Assembly: GCF_000150275.1 (NCBI RefSeq)
Contig: NW_002060966.1
Coordinates: 200,415 to 264,414, forward strand
Source of the DNA: Trichoplax adhaerens
Taxonomy: Eukaryota > Placozoa > Uniplacotomia > Trichoplacea > Trichoplacidae
Reading direction: 5' to 3'
Length of the DNA stretch: 64,000 nucleotides
Positions within the stretch are counted from its first letter, which is position 1. Every line of letters starts with the position of its first letter. The notes below the pieces were generated by a model, which had not been told where the DNA came from, did not search any database, and saw only the letters and a list, made by a program, of their open reading frames with translations. Position numbers and translations under genes: made by a program. Below, one piece after another: positions 59,720-64,000 of the stretch.

Positions 59720-60232
59720 ATAAAAACTTATAGAAAGAAACATGTACTCATATATTCAAGTTATTTCAATCGAGTAATCAGCTAGGTGCATTAAGTTTAT
59801 TGATAGTAAAATCCAATATGATAATGTCTACATTATTATGCCATATGTACTGATATAAAGTCGGCCATAACAGTACTGTTTTGTATGATTACATTATTCC
59901 TTTCCATTTAAAGTTATAAATACCCCATACTGTTACAATGAACTATTATTTGCACTTTATTAAAATCAGAACTTGATAACTAATATGTATGGTCTTAAGT
60001 GTTTTTGCTCAGACCATTCTGTTATACACATGGTATCATGAATGCTAAGAAATAATATAAAGATTAATTTTTAGAATTTGCCTTCCAAGTTTTTGAATCG
60101 TAATAAGTATTATGGCTTTAAAATAAAGCTAATTTGGTTTGATTAATGTGGATTTTACTTAGTATCTTAGTATATTGTGAACTCGATTACTTTATTCGGG
60201 TTAGAGGTGAACAATATTCGATAGCATAATCT

Positions 60233-60630
60233 TGTTAGGAATGATATACACATTTATAATAGTGTGAGGTTGATAGACCAAGAATCTCCTAGACTTTAGA
60301 AAATTAAGATTTATTGAACAAAACCTCGTTTACAAAGATCGATCAGCTGAGGACCTCTCTAACGAGAAAGAACTATTTTACTGAACTAAACTACTCGCTT
60401 ATATACATTTCTGCGTTAAAAACCTTAGTACCTTATTTACTATACACTTCAGTATTACCGTCTCAAATACAGGATAGTTTACACCTTTCACGTGAAGCTC
60501 TAGTGTGAACACTGTAGCACTCCTCTTCAAGAGGATACAGTTACTAAGCTAGCTATATTTAATACTTAAGCTTCTAACGGAATATGTATCACACGTTGAA
60601 TACAATAACTATAGTAGACATTACTAAACA
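60233..60630 (-). mobile_element. Possible solo LTR-like insertion in unit 2
   Basis: This segment is absent from the matching place in unit 1. On the minus strand it has a TATA box (TATATAAG, 60398-60405), then AATAAA about 85 bp downstream (60310-60315), the order found in retroviral-type LTRs. Its ends TGTTAGGAAT and ATTACTAAACA are short imperfect inverted repeats of TG...CA type. I found no convincing target-site duplication and no second copy in the window, so the call is weak. Confidence 0.3.
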
Positions 60631-61250
60631 TATCATCAACTTAGAATACATTATTACACTGTCTTACAAATGGCAAGCAGTAGAAATTGTGAACTTTGAT
60701 AAATAAAGCTTTACATCGTTCAAAAATCTTTTAAAATTTGGTTTGTTAAATTTAAGAATCTTGAAGTACAAGTAATTCACATGCGGTGGCATACGGTACT
60801 CTTGAACATAGTCTAAAGGGTAGATAGAACAAATATTTCCAACTAAGCTTATTTGATGATTGCTTAATATTGTAGACGTATAATTTAACGCACAGCTAGG
60901 CATACGTGGTTCAGCTAGTCGATAAATAATATAATTGGCAAAATTTTATTACCAAACATGGTAGTAAACAATAATCATTTACAATCTAATATTCGCAGTA
61001 GAAAAGATTTAGTTTAACCATTTATCTATTATTTGTTTTGCATACAATATTATGTAATAAATCAGTTATAAAATAGGGATCAATAATATTATTTATACTT
61101 GCTTATAAGTTATAATATTGTTGCGAGCCCGCTCGCTTCGTCTGTACCAGACCGCAATTTACTCTAATATGTTATTTAGCATTTGAATAAATCCAGACAT
61201 TATGCCTTCCATACTTGATAGCTAGTTTTCTATAGTTTTTTCGCAACACT

Positions 61251-61729
61251 AAAGCTTAATAAAGCGAGCATAGTATGCAAATATAACTGCATATCTGAAC
61301 TCTATTTATTGCAAATTGAAGTTATTCCGCCATGAGTATAGATGACATAAATTTTAGCAATACAATTTGTGGACAGTTTCTTTAACGAAATTATAAGGCC
61401 ATTTAATAATGCCTATCATCTTAACACTTAATTAATATGCATTTATTAGCCCTTTCACAGGGTCAAAGTTTAGACAGTAATTACGATATATTTCACATAT
61501 TATTAGAAGTAAAATTTAATATTTCATTTACATACTATACAATATTGAATTATATTACGGTTTCTTTTACATTATGCATTTATGGCCATAAAAGTTATCA
61601 ATATCACAGAGCGTTGGATAAATGGTTACATGCAATGAGAATAGAACGGCCACTTTGAGATTTAGGAAATATTTTTTAAAGATGCAGTTTACACCATTGT
61701 ATCTACATTTTTCCTTTTATGATTTCTTC
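61251..61729. other. Short intergenic stretch
   Basis: AT-rich DNA between the duplication and the convergent C2-domain gene. A plus-strand frame (61437-61658) has background composition and no domain. Confidence 0.4.
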
Positions 61730-63921
61730 TTAATAATGATTTGAGTGATCTCCTTGAGCCACGATGATTTTCAGCCTGTTATATTAATAGTAGGAATTAA
61801 AGATGAATAATTTAACAGGGTATCTTTGCTTAATCCTTATATAATAATGAATTATTCTACGTTGCACAAACTAGCGTTCCTTCTATTCTTACCGTGGTAG
61901 TTGTATCTTTACTCTTGGATACGTGGGAAGATGCCGCATCCTTCGATTCTATAATATTAAATGACAATAGATATTCAGATATACGAATTTAGGCTAATAG
62001 TACAGAATCGCTGTTGCTCATGTTATGCATGTATATGCTGCACAATACCTGTCTCTACAACTTCTTTTATATTTTGACTACCATTTATACTTGTACGACT
62101 TGGAGCCTATAGATAGAAATCCATCATTTTAAGATATAGATTGCCTTGATTTTTCAATCAGCCAAAACTCTTTTGAATTTACGGTACAGTATTCTATAGA
62201 TAATACTCATCATGCCATTTGTGACTAATGATAAAGTAATGGCTACTCCAACTAAGGAATTTCTGGAGTAACTAATTCAGTATTTCGGTGTAGGCATAGA
62301 TAATCTGACGTCATCAATATAATGTTTACCTTAGATTCTAATTTTGGAGTTATTTCATTACATTCGTCATCGCTGTCATTATGGTCTGATTCTTCCACAC
62401 CGACATGTCTTAAGTTACTGTAAGAGTGAGTTCGATTTTGTAGTATAATTTCCTGTGAGGTAGATTGAAAGATATATCTTGTAAACTGATACATTTCTGC
62501 ACACGACTAGTGGTGAATAATGCAGTTTCGCGTAATAATTCATTACCTCGTCATTACAAGAAATATAACTGGATGGATTAGATGCATCCTTATCTAGATC
62601 TTTAGTTTTGATAGGTATTGAGTGCCGGAACGAATTTGCTCCCTCCTTGGTGGAAATGATAAAATGATTAATATAAAAACAAAAAAATTGGCCATAAAGG
62701 CATACACAACTACTTTACTCATTAATAACAGGATATTTCAAAACTCAAATACGGTAACAGATATATATTCATGGTTATCCTTATTTAAAATCCTCTATCT
62801 TGAATATGACTAAGCATCGATACATTTTATAAATAAGAAGAAAACGCAAGTTTGCTTTTGAAGGCTCTCTTAAGCATAAGCTCTAAACTACTCTAGTTGT
62901 TACCTCATTGTCATTATTTTGCTTAATTGATGGAGTAATATCGCTTGATTTTTTACTGCAGTTTTTAAGGCTAGAAATAACTTGTTTCCACGTTTTAGCC
63001 TATAACAGTCCAATAAATTAAAATAGGATTAACAGGATCCAGACGGAAAGGAACTCAATACATTGATCAACATTGTTGTATTTATATAGACGTTTTGTCA
63101 CATACATTGCTGCTAGTAATTTCATAAGATCGGACTCCATTCAAACAATTAGGAGGTATAATGGATTGTATACCCTAATAAATGATCAAGAATTTTATTA
63201 ATTTTCTATAATTAAATCCATAAATAGCGATTTAATATACATACTAGTGAGACTTCTACATCACTAGGTTCAATTCTTGTGCAAACACTAAGGTTAATAA
63301 CAAAATCGTCTAGACTGTCCTGTAAAAAACATCAAATTTGTCAATTAGTAACTAGACTCATGATGTTATGTAGGCAGCATATTGTCAAGTAATTCGTTAG
63401 ATAAAAATATTAAGCCATCAATAGCTCATTGATACGTATAATTTACTTTGGACTGAAAGACTTACATTGATTAAGGAGAAGTTATAAACTTGATTAATAG
63501 GAAATTTTTTAGTAACATGAAATAGTTCTGTTTTTCGGCCTTCTGACCAGTCACCATTGTTGGAAGTTAAATTGACGAAGAAGTATCTAAAATTATCAAT
63601 AAAAAATATAATTAAGTTTTTAATTCTATTGTCTATTGAAAGAAAGTAACATTTATATTAATACCACATATGAAATCAAGATTAATTTGCGGTAATAAAA
63701 TGAAATATATCAATAGAATAAACAATATTCATAAATCTGTGATAGGATAACTGAACAATCATTTTACCCACAACTATTTTCTTGTACTATATACCTATCG
63801 GAAGTATCAACCGATATAAATATTATAAAAAGATCAAGCTTACACTTTTAATCGTGGTAGTTTGGGAAGATTACATTCAGCATCCATTAAAGTAATACAT
63901 AATTGTCCTTTTTTCTGATAA
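61730..63921 (-). CDS. C2-domain, synaptotagmin-like protein, C-terminal eight exons (partial)
   Basis: The exons, on the minus strand, are 63844-63921, 63466-63586, 63245-63319, 63106-63174, 62904-62999, 62330-62452, 61893-61948 and 61730-61775. All junctions keep frame with GT-AG sites, giving about 220 residues and a TAA. The 5' part lies beyond the window. The first five exons form one C2 domain: YQKKGQLCITLMDAECNLP, VYFFVNLTSNNGDW, FPINQVYNFSLIN, DSLDDFVINLSV, VEVSLGIQSIIPP and AKTWKQVISSL, which follows the synaptotagmin C2 pattern through its final W. The usual DPY and paired Asp residues of the calcium loops are missing, so calcium binding is unlikely. A polar tail with an acidic patch (EESDHNDSDDECNE) and a basic one (NRRMRHLPTYPR) follows. 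Such proteins act in membrane traffic. The exact subfamily is unknown. Confidence 0.65.
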
Positions 63922-64000
63922 CTATAGAGAAAAATTATAAATTAGACGATTAGATAATATTATTCATGAGATGTAAGAGTAAAGGTTCAATTCTAAATCA

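Larger units (their letters stand above)
58045..61250 (+). repeat. Segmental duplication, unit 2 (carries decayed LIAS)
   Basis: This is the direct-orientation partner of 52740-56320. Shared blocks run from TGCCTCGATTCTTGCTATGG (58045 on) through the exons and the 3' flank to about 60045. After about 1 kb absent from unit 1 they resume at 61125-61195 (GCTTCGTCTGTA, TTATTTAGCATTTG, GATAGCTAG). Unit 2 has lost about 1 kb inside LIAS and gained about 1 kb downstream. Confidence 0.8.

Noticed and set aside
60314-60508. 64-codon plus-strand ORF in the extra segment of unit 2
   Set aside because: It coincides with the antisense of the LTR-like region, is absent from unit 1 and has no recognisable motif.
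1-64000. tRNA, rRNA and CRISPR elements
   Set aside because: I looked for T-loop words (GGTTCGAATCC-like), conserved rRNA segments and spaced short repeats on both strands and found no convincing case.

Overview
This 64 kb window is eukaryotic and almost certainly animal nuclear DNA. It is AT-rich, it has genes split by short GT-AG introns, and it carries a class A GPCR, a GT10 fucosyltransferase, temptin-domain secreted proteins and a mitochondrial lipoyl synthase. The mix of intronless and multi-exon genes, introns of about 70-430 bp, and a temptin family fits a placozoan (Trichoplax/Hoilungia-like). That assignment is inference, not proof.

Layout. Positions 1-17 kb hold a minus-strand cluster of intronless temptin-domain genes. 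Three are intact (34-549, 7092-8267, 16229-16693) and differ in their C-termini: a short hydrophobic tail, a long mucin-like stalk plus hydrophobic tail, or no tail. Between and beyond them lie relics at 4441-4938, 13175-13447 and about 14041-14085 (minus), and at 27122-27652 (plus). Positions 19-22 kb hold a single-exon alpha-1,3-fucosyltransferase-like gene with an unusually long Lys/Ser-rich stem. A single-exon rhodopsin-class GPCR lies at 35.0-36.1 kb. A four-exon gene for an unrecognised secreted protein lies at 45.9-46.8 kb (minus), with a TATA box upstream.

From 49.8 kb on the DNA is rich in repeats: a satellite-like array (49.8-51.4 kb), GTAC-rich palindromic DNA (51.7-52.3 kb), and then a head-to-tail segmental duplication. 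Unit 1 (about 52.74-56.32 kb) carries an intact ten-exon lipoyl synthase gene (LIAS). Unit 2 (about 58.05-61.25 kb) carries a decayed LIAS copy that lost its start codon, gained a stop and a frameshift, and lost exons 7-9 through an intron-to-intron deletion. Between the units lies a minisatellite of about 110 bp units, each of which contains an inverted repeat. The right edge (61.7-64 kb, minus) holds the last eight exons of a C2-domain, synaptotagmin-like gene that runs off the window.

Other structures: a near-perfect 81-bp-arm hairpin at 29313-29541, a GC-rich cluster of overlapping palindromes at 40405-40610, a small secreted-peptide-like ORF behind a TATA box at 26.1-26.4 kb, and a few coding-like fragments that I could not identify. 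Large stretches (22-26, 30-35, 36-40, 41-46 and 47-49.8 kb) show no gene I can support. The genes do not form a pathway. The temptins are probably extracellular signalling or matrix proteins, FUT acts in the Golgi, LIAS in mitochondria, and the GPCR at the cell surface.
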